From Methylibium rhizosphaerae (GTDB taxonomy: Bacteria > Pseudomonadota > Gammaproteobacteria > Burkholderiales > Burkholderiaceae_C), in assembly GCF_006386545.1 (NCBI RefSeq), contig NZ_SWAR01000008.1, positions 103,518-167,517 on the forward strand: 64,000 nt of DNA, written 5' to 3'. The position numbers were made by a program, and so were the translations under genes. Under the pieces are notes generated by a model. It was not told the origin of the DNA and ran no database searches. It worked only from the letters and a program-made list of their open reading frames with translations. Positions 28,209 to 36,910 of this stretch are shown here, piece after piece (position 1 is the first letter of the stretch; every line of letters begins with the position of its first letter).

Positions 28209-29737
28209 AGGTGCGCGCACAAATCGGCATGGTCCTGAACCTCGACAAGTGCATCGGCTGCCACACCTGCTCGGTCACCTGCAAGAACGTGTGGACCAGC
28301 CGGCCAGGCATGGAGTACGCCTGGTTCAACAACGTCGAGACCAAGCCGGGCATCGGCTACCCGAAGGAATGGGAGAACCAGGACAAGTGGAACGGCGGCT
28401 GGATCCGCAAGGCCGACGGCTCGATCGAGCCGCGCCAGGGGGGCAAGTGGAAGCTCCTGATGAAGGTCTTCGCCAACCCCAACCTGCCGCAGATCGACGA
28501 CTACTACGAGCCCTTCACCTTCGACTACGACCACCTGCAGTCGTCGCCGGAAAGCAAGGCGGCGCCGACCGCGCGGCCGCGCAGCCTGATCACCGGGCAG
28601 CGCATGGAGAAGATCGAGTGGGGTCCGAACTGGGAAGAGATCCTCGGCGGTGAGTTCAGCAAGCGCTCGAAGGACAGGAACTTCGAGGACTTCGATCGCG
28701 TTCAGAAGGACATCTACGGCCAGTTCGAGAACACCTTCATGATGTACCTGCCGCGGCTGTGCGAGCACTGCCTCAACCCGGCCTGCGTGGCGTCGTGCCC
28801 CTCGGGCTCGATCTACAAGCGCGAGGAAGACGGCATCGTGCTGATCGACCAGGACAAGTGCCGCGGCTGGCGCATGTGCGTCTCGGGCTGCCCGTACAAG
28901 AAGATCTACTACAACTGGGAGACCGGCAAGGCCGAGAAGTGCATCTTCTGCTACCCGCGCATCGAGGCGGGCCAGCCCACGGTGTGCTCCGAGACGTGCG
29001 TGGGCCGCATCCGCTACCTGGGCGTGCTGCTGTACGACGCAGACCGCATCGAACAGGCCGCGAGCATCGAGCATGACCGCGACCTCTACCAGGCGCAGCT
29101 CGACATCTTCCTGGACCCGCACGACCCGAAGGTGATCGCGCAGGCCCGTGCCGACGGCATCCCCGAGGCCTGGCTGGAGGCGGCGAAGAAGAGCCCCGTC
29201 TACAAGATGGCGGTGGACTGGAAGATCGCGCTGCCGCTGCACCCCGAGTACCGCACGCTGCCCATGGTGTGGTACGTGCCGCCGCTGTCGCCCATCACCG
29301 CCGCCGCCCAGGCCGGCCAGATGGGCGTGAACGGCGAGATCCCCGACGTGAACCAGCTGCGCATCCCGGTGCAGTACCTGGCCAACCTGCTGACCGCAGG
29401 CGACACCGGACCGGTGGTGCGCGCGCTCGAACGCATGCTGGCCATGCGCGCCTACCAGCGCGAGCGCCACGTCGAAGGCCGCGAGAACCTGGCGGCGCTG
29501 CAGCAGGTCGGCCTCAGCATCGCCGAAGTGCAGGACATGTACCAGATCATGGCGATCGCCAACTACGAGGACCGCTTCGTCATCCCGAGCACCCACCGCG
29601 AGTACGCCGAGAACGCCTTCGACATGAAGGGCGGCTGCGGCTTCTCCTTCGGCAACGGCTGCTCCGACGGCGCTGGCGAGGCGAGCCTCTTCGGCGGCAG
29701 GAAGCGCCGCACCATCCCCATCAAGGCCTCGGTGTGA
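28205..29737 (+). CDS. narH: Respiratory nitrate reductase, beta (iron-sulfur) subunit
   Basis: Electron-transfer subunit of NarGHI, 510 residues. It carries four cysteine clusters: CIGCHTCSVTC near residues 16-26, CEHCLNPAC, CRGWRMCVSGCPY (the Trp-containing cluster giving the [3Fe-4S] centre) and CIFCYPRIEAG. ATG 28205 gives MKVRAQIGMVLNLDKCIGC, the family N-terminus, with GGAGG four bases upstream. That ribosome site comes from the inserted repeat rather than from the narG end. Confidence 0.97.
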   Translation: MKVRAQIGMVLNLDKCIGCHTCSVTCKNVWTSRPGMEYAWFNNVETKPGIGYPKEWENQDKWNGGWIRKADGSIEPRQGGKWKLLMKVFANPNLPQIDDYYEPFTFDYDHLQSSPESKAAPTARPRSLITGQRMEKIEWGPNWEEILGGEFSKRSKDRNFEDFDRVQKDIYGQFENTFMMYLPRLCEHCLNPACVASCPSGSIYKREEDGIVLIDQDKCRGWRMCVSGCPYKKIYYNWETGKAEKCIFCYPRIEAGQPTVCSETCVGRIRYLGVLLYDADRIEQAASIEHDRDLYQAQLDIFLDPHDPKVIAQARADGIPEAWLEAAKKSPVYKMAVDWKIALPLHPEYRTLPMVWYVPPLSPITAAAQAGQMGVNGEIPDVNQLRIPVQYLANLLTAGDTGPVVRALERMLAMRAYQRERHVEGRENLAALQQVGLSIAEVQDMYQIMAIANYEDRFVIPSTHREYAENAFDMKGGCGFSFGNGCSDGAGEASLFGGRKRRTIPIKASV

Positions 29738-29753
29738 AAGGCAGGGCAGACAC

Positions 29754-30446
29754 ATGAATCCAGGTTTCGTCCACCGCAACGCCTGCCGCTCGCTGGCCTT
29801 GCTGCTGCGCTACCCCGACGACGAGGTGCGCGAACTGCTGCCCCGGCTGCAGCAGGCGCGCGTCTTCGAACTCGCGCTGTCGGCCGCTGCCAGCGACGCG
29901 CTGCAGGGCCTCGTCGACCACCTGCTGGAGAGCGACGCGCTGGATGCGCAGGCCGCCTACGTCGACTGCTTCGACCGCGGCCGGCGCACCTCTTTGCACC
30001 TGTTCGAGCATGTGCACGGCGATTCCCGCGACCGCGGGCCGGCCATGATCGACCTGCAGCAGACCTACGAGCGTGCCGGCCTCCAGCTGGCGCCCGGCGA
30101 GCTGCCCGACTACCTGCCGGCGGTGCTGGAGTTCGCATCCACCCAGCCGGCCGACGTGGCGCAGGAGTTCCTGGCCGAGATGGCGCACATTCTCAACGCG
30201 CTGCATGCGGCGCTCGAGAAGAAGCGCAGCCCGTATGCCGCCGTGGTGGCCGCCGCGCTCGAACTCGCCGGCGAGCCGCTGAAGCCGGTGGCCGTGGCCG
30301 AGGAAGAGCCGCTCGATGCGAGCTGGGCCGAGCCCGAGGCCTTCGACGGCTGCACCAGCAAGGGCAGCCAGCGGCCGGGCGCTGTGCAGCCCGTGCACAT
30401 CGTGCGCAGGACAACGAACCCGTCCGCCCTTGGAGGCGCTGCATGA
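29754..30446 (+). CDS. narJ: Nitrate reductase assembly chaperone
   Basis: Cytoplasmic TorD/NarJ-family chaperone of 230 residues that binds apo-NarG during cofactor insertion and before membrane attachment. The segment YVDCFDRGRRTSLHLFEHVHGDSRDRGPAM contains the conserved NarJ motif (FDR..R.SLHLFEHVHG..RDRG), shown here only for recognition. It lies between narH and narI, with a four-base overlap (ATGA) with narI. Confidence 0.95.
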   Translation: MNPGFVHRNACRSLALLLRYPDDEVRELLPRLQQARVFELALSAAASDALQGLVDHLLESDALDAQAAYVDCFDRGRRTSLHLFEHVHGDSRDRGPAMIDLQQTYERAGLQLAPGELPDYLPAVLEFASTQPADVAQEFLAEMAHILNALHAALEKKRSPYAAVVAAALELAGEPLKPVAVAEEEPLDASWAEPEAFDGCTSKGSQRPGAVQPVHIVRRTTNPSALGGAA

Positions 30447-31255
30447 AAACCCTCGACGTCTTCCTCTTCGGCCTGTATCCCTACATCTGCCTCACCGTCT
30501 TCTTCGTCGGCAGCCTGCTGCGCTTCGACCGCGACCAGTACACCTGGAAGAGCGATTCGTCGCAGCTGCTGCGCACCGGCTCGCTGCGCTGGGGCAGCAA
30601 CCTGTTCCACGCCGGCGTGCTGTTCCTGTTCTTCGGTCACAGCGTGGGCATGCTCACGCCGCACTTCCTCTACGAGCCCTTCATCAGCGCGGGCAGCAAG
30701 CAACTCGTGGCCATGGTGAGCGGCGGCGTGGCGGGGGTGCTCGGCTTCGCCGGCGTGTCGCTGCTGCTGCACCGCCGGCTGTTCGACGCCCGCATCCGGG
30801 CCACGTCGAAGACCAGCGACATCGCGATCCTGGTGCTCTTGTGGCTGCAGCTCGCGCTGGGCCTGGCGACCATTCCGCTGTCGGCCCGGCACCTCGACGG
30901 CAGCATGATGATGCAGCTGGCCGAGTGGGCGCAGCGCATCGTCACCTTCCGCCCGGGCGCCCCCGAGCTGATGGCGGGCGTGGGCTGGGTGTTCAAGGCC
31001 CACATGGTGCTCGGCATGACGATGTTCCTGGTGTTCCCGTTCACGCGGCTGGTGCATGTGTGGAGCGGCTTCGGCACGCTGGCCTATGTGCTGCGGCCCT
31101 ACCAGCTGGCCCGCAGCCGACGTCTCAACCTGCCGCAAGGGCAGTTGACGCCGCAGCGCGTCCTGCCGGTGGTACCGCAGGGTGGGCAGGCTGCTGCCGC
31201 CGAGCAGCCGGGCTACGCCACCGTGCCCGCCCACCAGCGCGAAGCGCGCACCTGA
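30443..31255 (+). CDS. narI: Respiratory nitrate reductase, gamma subunit (cytochrome b)
   Basis: Membrane diheme cytochrome b that takes electrons from quinol and anchors NarGH; 270 residues with five predicted membrane helices. Family sequence is clear: FLFGLYPYICLTVFFVGSLL at the N-terminus, the heme-ligand histidine regions LFHAGVLFLFFGHSVGM and FKAHMVLGMTMFLVFPFTR with HVWSG. The tail after residue 235 is Gln/Ala-rich and probably cytoplasmic. Translationally coupled to narJ and followed after 15 bases by a parvulin gene. Confidence 0.96.
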   Translation: MKTLDVFLFGLYPYICLTVFFVGSLLRFDRDQYTWKSDSSQLLRTGSLRWGSNLFHAGVLFLFFGHSVGMLTPHFLYEPFISAGSKQLVAMVSGGVAGVLGFAGVSLLLHRRLFDARIRATSKTSDIAILVLLWLQLALGLATIPLSARHLDGSMMMQLAEWAQRIVTFRPGAPELMAGVGWVFKAHMVLGMTMFLVFPFTRLVHVWSGFGTLAYVLRPYQLARSRRLNLPQGQLTPQRVLPVVPQGGQAAAAEQPGYATVPAHQREART

Positions 31256-31270
31256 CGAGAGGGAGGCCGC

Positions 31271-32041
31271 ATGCTGACCACCACCATCGCCCACGTGAAC
31301 GGCGTTGCGCTGCACGCGGCGGGCGAGCAGATCGAAGAAGAAGCCCTGCGCCAGCGCGCCTGTAGCGAGCTGCTGCGCCAGGCCGCCCAGCGCGGCGGCC
31401 TGTTGTCGCCGGACGACCCCGCGCCGCAGGCGGGCGTGATGAGCGGTGCCGCGAGCGAGGCGATCGAGCAGCTGCTCGATCGCCGGCTCGTGCTGCCCGA
31501 GCCTTCGGAGGAAGCCTGCCGCCGCCACTACGAGGCCAACCGGCAGGGCTATGCCCATGGCGAGCGGGTGCTGTTGCGGCATGTGCTGTTCGCGGTGACA
31601 CCCGGCGTGGACGTGAAGGCCCTGCGGCACAAGGCCGAAGGCGTGCTGCTGGCGCTGCGCTGCGCCACGCCGCAGGACGGCGCCTTTGCCGAAGCCGCGG
31701 CGCAATGGTCCAACTGCCCGAGCGGCCGGCAGGGCGGCGAACTGGGCTGGCTCGGCCGCGAGGACTGTGCGCCTGAATTTGCCCGCGAGGTGTTCGGTAC
31801 GCAGGAGATCGGCGTGCTGCCGCGCCTCGTGCACAGCCGCTTCGGCCTGCACGTGGTGGAAGCGCTGGCTCGCGAGCGCGGCGAGGTACCGGGGTTCGAA
31901 CAGGTGCGTGCCGCCGTGCAGCTGTCGCTGCGCCAGCGTGCCTGGGTCACCATGCTGCGGCAGTACCTGCTGCTGCTGGCAGCCGATGCCTGCATCGAGG
32001 GCGTGCTGCTCGAAGCCGCCGACACGCCGCTCGTGCAGTGA
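31271..32041 (+). CDS. Parvulin-type peptidyl-prolyl isomerase (NifM-like)
   Basis: 256 residues with a parvulin domain at about 95-195: RVLLRHVLFAV, then GGELGWLGREDCAPEFAREV and VHSRFGLHVVEAL. No signal peptide is visible, so it probably acts in the cytoplasm. The N-terminal helical part (about 1-90) resembles NifM/SurA-like chaperone regions. It directly follows narI, and such genes commonly trail narGHJI in betaproteobacteria and Pseudomonas. It may therefore help fold nitrate reductase subunits; that role is inferred from position. Confidence 0.87.
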   Translation: MLTTTIAHVNGVALHAAGEQIEEEALRQRACSELLRQAAQRGGLLSPDDPAPQAGVMSGAASEAIEQLLDRRLVLPEPSEEACRRHYEANRQGYAHGERVLLRHVLFAVTPGVDVKALRHKAEGVLLALRCATPQDGAFAEAAAQWSNCPSGRQGGELGWLGREDCAPEFAREVFGTQEIGVLPRLVHSRFGLHVVEALARERGEVPGFEQVRAAVQLSLRQRAWVTMLRQYLLLLAADACIEGVLLEAADTPLVQ

Positions 32042-32047
32042 GCCGCC

Positions 32048-32752
32048 ATGCCCGACGAACTGCTGCAGCGCCTGCGGCGTTTCCATGACGACGCGTTTCC
32101 GCAGTACCGCGCACGCTTCCGCGACCTGGTGACCGACGGGCAGCACCCGACCACGCTGTTCATCGGCTGCTCCGACTCGCGGCTCGTGCCCTACCTGCTG
32201 ACTGGCGCCGGGCCGGGCGAGCTGTTCATGGTGCGCAACGTGGGCGCCTTGGTGCCGCCTTGCTGCGGTACCTCCGATGGCGGCCACCACGGTACTGCCG
32301 CCGCCATCGAGTTCGCGGTGCTCAATCTCAAGGTCCGCCACATCGTCGTGTGCGGCCACAGCCATTGCGGTGCGATGAAGGCGCTGTACGAAGACGTATC
32401 GCCCGAGGCGCGCAACCTGGGCGCCTGGCTCGACCTCGCCCGGGAGGCGGCCCTGCCGGTGCAGCCGACGCCCGAGGCCCTGCGCCGCACCGAGCAGCGC
32501 GCCGTGGTGCTGCAGCTCGAGCGCCTGATGGACTACCCGATGGTGCGCAGCCGCGTCGAGCGCAGCGAGCTGTCGCTGCACGGCTGGCACTACGTGATCG
32601 AGGACGGCGAGGTGCATGTGTTCGACGTGAAGAGCGGCAGCTTCGTGCCGGCTTCACGTGCAGAACACAGCGGCACCGGCCCGTACAAGTGGAGCGACGA
32701 GGGACCGGTGTTCAACGAGATCGACGCCGCCCTGCAAGGCGGTACTCGTTGA
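32048..32752 (+). CDS. Beta-class carbonic anhydrase
   Basis: Zinc enzyme interconverting CO2 and bicarbonate, 234 residues. Expected zinc ligands are C41 (GCSDSR, with D43 and R45), H104 and C107 (GHSHCGAM). It starts six bases after the parvulin stop, so it belongs to the 3' end of the nar operon, and its stop codon overlaps the FNR-type box of the next operon. The link to nitrate respiration may be bicarbonate supply or pH balance; this is inference. Confidence 0.92.
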   Translation: MPDELLQRLRRFHDDAFPQYRARFRDLVTDGQHPTTLFIGCSDSRLVPYLLTGAGPGELFMVRNVGALVPPCCGTSDGGHHGTAAAIEFAVLNLKVRHIVVCGHSHCGAMKALYEDVSPEARNLGAWLDLAREAALPVQPTPEALRRTEQRAVVLQLERLMDYPMVRSRVERSELSLHGWHYVIEDGEVHVFDVKSGSFVPASRAEHSGTGPYKWSDEGPVFNEIDAALQGGTR

Positions 32753-32790
32753 GACAGGTCAAGGCGGCCGGAGCGGCTGCTGCCTAGACT
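32749..32790 (+). promoter_or_regulatory. FNR-type promoter of the usp-NMO-nnrS operon
   Basis: TTGAG-ACAG-GTCAA (32749-32762, one half-site mismatch) with -10 TAGACT (32785-32790) exactly 29.5 bases from the box centre. Predicted start near 32797, 25 bases before the Usp gene. Confidence 0.68.
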
Positions 32791-32821
32791 GCCCGGCGAA
32801 GAAGCCTCATCAGGAGACACG

Positions 32822-33265
32822 ATGTACCAACGCCTGCTCGTTCCTGTCGATGGCAGCGAGCTGTCTGCCCGCGCGATGCAAAAGAGCATCGAGCTGGCGC
32901 GCCAGCTCGGCGCCGCGATCACCGGCTTCGTGGCCGAACCGGTGGGGCCGTCGCCGGCGCCGGGCTCCAGCCCGCGGGCTGTCGAGGAGGCCTGCAGCGT
33001 CCACGAAGAGCGCGCGGCCGAACATGCGCGCCGCGTGCTGCGCGACTTCGAGCGCCAGGCGCAGGGAGCCGGCGTGCCGTTCTCCGGCGAGTTCTCGCAT
33101 GCGCACAACGTCGACGTGGCCATCGCCCATGCGGCCGAGGCCCACCAGTGCGACATGATCGTGATGGTGACCCATGGACGCGGCTCCTTCGGCGAGCTGC
33201 TGTTCGGCTCCCACACCAAGGCCGTGATGCAGCGCAGCCGGCTGCCCCTGCTGGTGCTGCACTGA
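32822..33265 (+). CDS. Universal stress protein, UspA family
   Basis: 147 residues, MYQRLLVPVDGSELSARAM at the N-terminus and LPLLVLH at the end. It closely resembles the Usp at 3563 (shared QGAGVPFSGE / QGVPFSGHY segment and a similar HGRGSFGELLFGSHTKAVM loop), so the two are probably paralogues. The nucleotide loop lacks the strict Usp ATP motif. It shares an ATG/TGA junction with the flavoprotein gene and lies behind an FNR-type promoter. Confidence 0.9.
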   Translation: MYQRLLVPVDGSELSARAMQKSIELARQLGAAITGFVAEPVGPSPAPGSSPRAVEEACSVHEERAAEHARRVLRDFERQAQGAGVPFSGEFSHAHNVDVAIAHAAEAHQCDMIVMVTHGRGSFGELLFGSHTKAVMQRSRLPLLVLH

Positions 33266-34464
33266 TGGCCATCCACCCCGAGATGCGGCCGCTGCTGGCA
33301 GGCAGCGGCCTGGCAAGCCTGACCCTGGGCGGCAGGGAGCTGCTGCCGCTCGTGCAGGGCGGCATGGGCGTGGGCGTGTCGGCGCACCGGCTGGCCGGCA
33401 GCGTGGCGGCACTGGGCGGCGTGGGCACCATCAGTTCGGTGGACCTGCGGCGCCACCACCCGGACCTCATGGAGCGCACCCGCGGCATCGGCTTCGGCGA
33501 AAGCGCCAAGGCCCTCATCGATGCCGCCAACCTGGAGGCGCTGTCGCGCGAGATCGCGCGGGCGCGCCAGCTCGCCGGAGGCCTGGGCCTGCTGGCGGTG
33601 AACGTCATGCGCGCCGTGGGCGAGTACGCGGCGAGCGTGAAGCGCGCTCTCGAGGACGGCATCGATGCGGTGGTGGTGGGCGCAGGGCTGCCGCTGGACC
33701 TGCCCGACCTCGCCGCCGAGCATCCGAAAGCGCTGCTGGTGCCCATCCTGTCGGACGCGCGGGGCGTGCAGCTCATCGTGCGCAAGTGGGAACGCAAGAA
33801 GCGCCTGCCCGACGCCATCGTGATCGAGCATCCGCGCCTGGCCGGCGGCCACCTGGGAGCGGCGAAGATCGAAGACCTGCAGGACACCCGCTTCGACTTC
33901 GAGAACGTGATCCCGCAGTCGCGCGAGTTCCTGAAGAGCGCCGGCATCGAGCGAGAGATACCGCTCATCGCCGCCGGAGGCATCCGCACCCATGGCGATA
34001 TTGCGCGGGTGCAGTCGCTCGGCGCAGCCGCCGTGCAGCTGGGCACGCCCTTCGCCGTCACCGAAGAGGGCGATGCTCACCCCGAGTTCAAGCGCGTGCT
34101 GGCCGAGGCGCAGGACGACGAGCTGGTGGAATTCACCAGCGTGGCGGGCCTGCCGGCGCGTGCGGTGCCGACGCCCTGGCTGCGGGCCTATCTCAAGCTC
34201 GAGCCGAAGCTGCAGGCGGTGGCGCATGCCAAGGCGCGCTGCACCAAGGCCTTCGACTGCCTGGCCCAGTGCGGCCTGCGCGACGGCTTCGCCACCTGGG
34301 GCCAGTTCTGCATCGACCACCAGCTCGCCGCCGCGCTGCGCGGCGACGTGAAGAAGGGCCTGTTCTTCCGCGGCGTGGGGGCGCTGCCGTTCGGCGAGCG
34401 CATCGCCAGCGTGCGCGAGCTCATGGAGAAGCTGCTGGCCCCGCCGCCCGCGCAGGCTGCATGA
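33265..34464 (+). CDS. Nitronate monooxygenase / 2-nitropropane dioxygenase-like flavoprotein
   Basis: TIM-barrel FMN protein of 399 residues. The family N-terminus LLPLVQGGMGVGVSAHRLAG, and the phosphate-binding IPLIAAGGIRTHGDIARVQSLGAAAVQLGT are clear. The C-terminal tail has several cysteines (KARCTKAFDCLAQCG, then FCIDH) that could bind metal or a cluster. The ATG overlaps the Usp stop, and the next gene (nnrS) overlaps it too. Its neighbourhood suggests handling of nitro or reactive nitrogen compounds, but the substrate is not predictable; FabK-like enoyl reductase is a less likely alternative. Confidence 0.82.
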   Translation: MAIHPEMRPLLAGSGLASLTLGGRELLPLVQGGMGVGVSAHRLAGSVAALGGVGTISSVDLRRHHPDLMERTRGIGFGESAKALIDAANLEALSREIARARQLAGGLGLLAVNVMRAVGEYAASVKRALEDGIDAVVVGAGLPLDLPDLAAEHPKALLVPILSDARGVQLIVRKWERKKRLPDAIVIEHPRLAGGHLGAAKIEDLQDTRFDFENVIPQSREFLKSAGIEREIPLIAAGGIRTHGDIARVQSLGAAAVQLGTPFAVTEEGDAHPEFKRVLAEAQDDELVEFTSVAGLPARAVPTPWLRAYLKLEPKLQAVAHAKARCTKAFDCLAQCGLRDGFATWGQFCIDHQLAAALRGDVKKGLFFRGVGALPFGERIASVRELMEKLLAPPPAQAA

Positions 34465-35801
34465 AGACCATTCCCATCCGCAGCATGCCGGCCGCCGCTG
34501 CCTCACCTCCCGCCGAGCGCACTGCGCAACAGGCGCCCCCCTGGCGTCTTGCCTGGCTGTTCGCGGCCCCGCACCGCCTTGCCTTCACCGCTGCCTCGCT
34601 CGTGCTCGCGGCCAGCGCGTCATGGTGGGCCCTGGCCATGCTGTCCCGCAGCCAGGGCGTGGTGGTGCCGTGGGCCCTGGCGCCGTCGCTGGCCCACGGC
34701 CTCGTCATGAGCCTGGGCTTCGTGCCCTTGTTCTTCGCCGGCTTCCTGTTCACCGCCGGACCCAAGTGGCTCGGCCAGCCACCGGTGAATGCGCAGGTGC
34801 TGCTGACGCCGGTGCTGGCCATGCTGGCCGGCTGGGGCGTGTTCGGCCTGGGCGTGCATGCGCGCGAGCCCGCCTTCGGGCAGATGTTCGGCGCGCTGGG
34901 CCTGTGCGCGGTGACGGTCGGGTGGACGGGCATGCTGCGCCGCTTCGGCGACCTGCTGCGCACCAGCCCGGTGGCCGACCAGACGCATGCGCGCATCGTG
35001 GCGGTGGCGGGCCTCGTGGGCGCAGCCGCCCTGTGGGCCGCCACGCTCGGCCTGGCCACCGGCAGCTTCGACGTGGTGCGCGCCGCGGTGCAGGTGGCGC
35101 TGTGGGGTTTCATCGGCGTGGTGTACCTGGCGGTGGCCCACCGCATGATCCCGTTCTTCACCGCGTCGGCGCTGCCGGTGCTCGATGCCTGGCGCCCGAT
35201 GTGGTTGCTGTGGGTCTTCGTGGCCGTGCTGGGCGAGCAGGCGGTCCTGGCCGTGGCGCAGACGTTCTGGTGGCCGTTGCCGGCACCGCTGCTGGCAGCG
35301 CAGGCGGCGATCGAGACGGCCGCGGGCGTCGCCCTGCTGGCGCTCGCGGTGCGCTGGGGCCTGGTGCAAAGCCTCAAGGTGCGGCTGCTGGCCATGCTGC
35401 ACCTGGGCTTCGTGTGGCTGGGCCTGGCGTTGCTGATGTCCGGTGTATCGAACGCGCTGCTCGCCGCCAGCGGCGGCAGCCTGTCGCTCGGCCTCGCGCC
35501 GCTGCACGCCTACACGATGGGCTTTCTCGGCTCCACGTTGATCGCGATGGTCACACGGGTGAGCTGCGGCCATGGCGGGCGCGCGCTGGTGGCCGACGAC
35601 CTCGTGTGGCGCCTGTTCTGGCTGCTGCAGCTGGCGGTGGTGGCGCGGGTCGGGGCGGCGCTGGCGGGCAGCCTGGGGGCTGCAGGCGCCGATGCATGGA
35701 TCGCGTTGGCCGCACTGGCGTGGGCCGCCTGCTGCGGCGCCTGGGCGCTGCGCTACGGCCGCTGGTGGGGCAGGCCCCGGTTCGACGGCAGGCCGGGGTA
35801 G
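34461..35801 (+). CDS. nnrS: NnrS-family heme-copper membrane protein
   Basis: Polytopic membrane protein of 446 residues with about 12 hydrophobic segments. The family pattern HGLVMSLGFVPLFFAGFLFTAGPKWLG near residue 75 and HRMIPFFTASALPVLDAW near 230 are diagnostic (quoted for identification). NnrS proteins are found with denitrification and NO-stress genes and ease damage by nitric oxide. It overlaps the flavoprotein gene by four bases. No nitrite or NO reductase is near it here. Confidence 0.9.
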   Translation: MKTIPIRSMPAAAASPPAERTAQQAPPWRLAWLFAAPHRLAFTAASLVLAASASWWALAMLSRSQGVVVPWALAPSLAHGLVMSLGFVPLFFAGFLFTAGPKWLGQPPVNAQVLLTPVLAMLAGWGVFGLGVHAREPAFGQMFGALGLCAVTVGWTGMLRRFGDLLRTSPVADQTHARIVAVAGLVGAAALWAATLGLATGSFDVVRAAVQVALWGFIGVVYLAVAHRMIPFFTASALPVLDAWRPMWLLWVFVAVLGEQAVLAVAQTFWWPLPAPLLAAQAAIETAAGVALLALAVRWGLVQSLKVRLLAMLHLGFVWLGLALLMSGVSNALLAASGGSLSLGLAPLHAYTMGFLGSTLIAMVTRVSCGHGGRALVADDLVWRLFWLLQLAVVARVGAALAGSLGAAGADAWIALAALAWAACCGAWALRYGRWWGRPRFDGRPG

Positions 35802-35828
35802 GACATCCCGCCCCCAAGGCCACGCTGT

Positions 35829-35870
35829 TTGACCCTCCGCAATCCCCCACGGCTTGTGCGCACCTAGAGT
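35829..35870 (+). promoter_or_regulatory. FNR-type promoter of ubiUVT
   Basis: TTGAC-CCTC-CGCAA (35829-35842; second half-site degenerate) with -10 TAGAGT (35865-35870) exactly 29.5 bases from the centre, the same hexamer and spacing as narX. Predicted start 35877, leaving only three bases before the ubiU ATG. Confidence 0.65.
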
Positions 35871-35879
35871 GCGCCGGCC

Positions 35880-36908
35880 ATGCACAACGACAAGCACAAC
35901 CCCGCGGGCAAGCCCGAGCTCGTGTGCCCGGCCGGATCGCTGCGCGCGCTGCAGCTCGCGGTGGATGCCGGCGCCGACGCGGTGTACCTGGGCCTGCGCA
36001 ACGCCACCAACGCGCGCAACTTCGCCGGCCTGAACTTCGATGACGGGCAGCTGCGCGAAGGCGTGGCCCATGCCCATGCGCGCGGCGCCCAAGTGCTGAT
36101 GGCGCTGAACACCTATGCGCGTGCCGACGATGAGGCGACCTGGTATGCCGCTGTGGATGCCGCGGTGGACCTGGGCGCCGACGCGCTGATCTGCGCCGAC
36201 ACCGCGGTGATGGCCCATGCGCGCCGGCAGCACCCCGGGCTGCGGCTGCACCTGTCGGTGCAGGCCTCGGCCACCAGCCACGAGGCCATCGCCTTCTACC
36301 GCCGCCGCTACGGCGTCGAGCGCGCGGTGTTGCCTCGCGTGCTGACGCTGTCGCAGGTGGGCCACGTGCTGCGCAACACCGACGTGGAGATCGAGGTCTT
36401 CGGCTTCGGCAGCCTGTGCGTGATGGTGGAAGGGCGCTGCGCGCTGTCGTCCTATGCCACCGGCCAGTCGCCCAACAACGCAGGTGTGTGCTCGCCGCCT
36501 TCTGCGGTGCGCTGGCACGACACACAGGAGGGCGTGGAGGCACGGCTGAACGGCCTGCTGATCGACCGCTATGCCGCCAGCGAGCCGCGCGGCTACCCCA
36601 CCTTGTGCAAGGGCCGCTTCAACGTGAACGGCCGGCGCGACTACGCGCTGGAGGAGCCCACCAGCCTCAACACGCTGGCCATCCTGCCGGAGCTCATCGG
36701 CATGGGGGTGCGCGCCATCAAGATCGAAGGCCGGCAGCGCAGCCCGGCTTATGTACAGCAGGTCACCCGCGTGTGGCGTGCCGCCATCGATGCCGCGGCG
36801 GCCGCGCCCGACCGGTACCGCGTGCTGCCCGAGTGGACCGCAACGCTCGGCCACCTGGCCGAAGGGCAGCAGCACACGCTGGGCGCGCTGGATAGGCCAT
36901 GGAGATGA
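35880..36908 (+). CDS. ubiU: O2-independent ubiquinone hydroxylation protein UbiU (U32 family)
   Basis: 342 residues of the peptidase-U32 family. With UbiV it forms a heterodimer that hydroxylates ubiquinone precursors without oxygen, prephenate being the oxygen donor in E. coli. The four cluster cysteines C180, C187, C204 and C243 have the same spacing (7, 17, 39) as E. coli UbiU C169, C176, C193 and C232, so the [4Fe-4S] site is intact. It starts with KPELVCPAGSLRALQLAVDA. It lies behind an FNR-type box and leads ubiU-ubiV-ubiT. Confidence 0.94.
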   Translation: MHNDKHNPAGKPELVCPAGSLRALQLAVDAGADAVYLGLRNATNARNFAGLNFDDGQLREGVAHAHARGAQVLMALNTYARADDEATWYAAVDAAVDLGADALICADTAVMAHARRQHPGLRLHLSVQASATSHEAIAFYRRRYGVERAVLPRVLTLSQVGHVLRNTDVEIEVFGFGSLCVMVEGRCALSSYATGQSPNNAGVCSPPSAVRWHDTQEGVEARLNGLLIDRYAASEPRGYPTLCKGRFNVNGRRDYALEEPTSLNTLAILPELIGMGVRAIKIEGRQRSPAYVQQVTRVWRAAIDAAAAAPDRYRVLPEWTATLGHLAEGQQHTLGALDRPWR

Positions 36909-36910
36909 CG

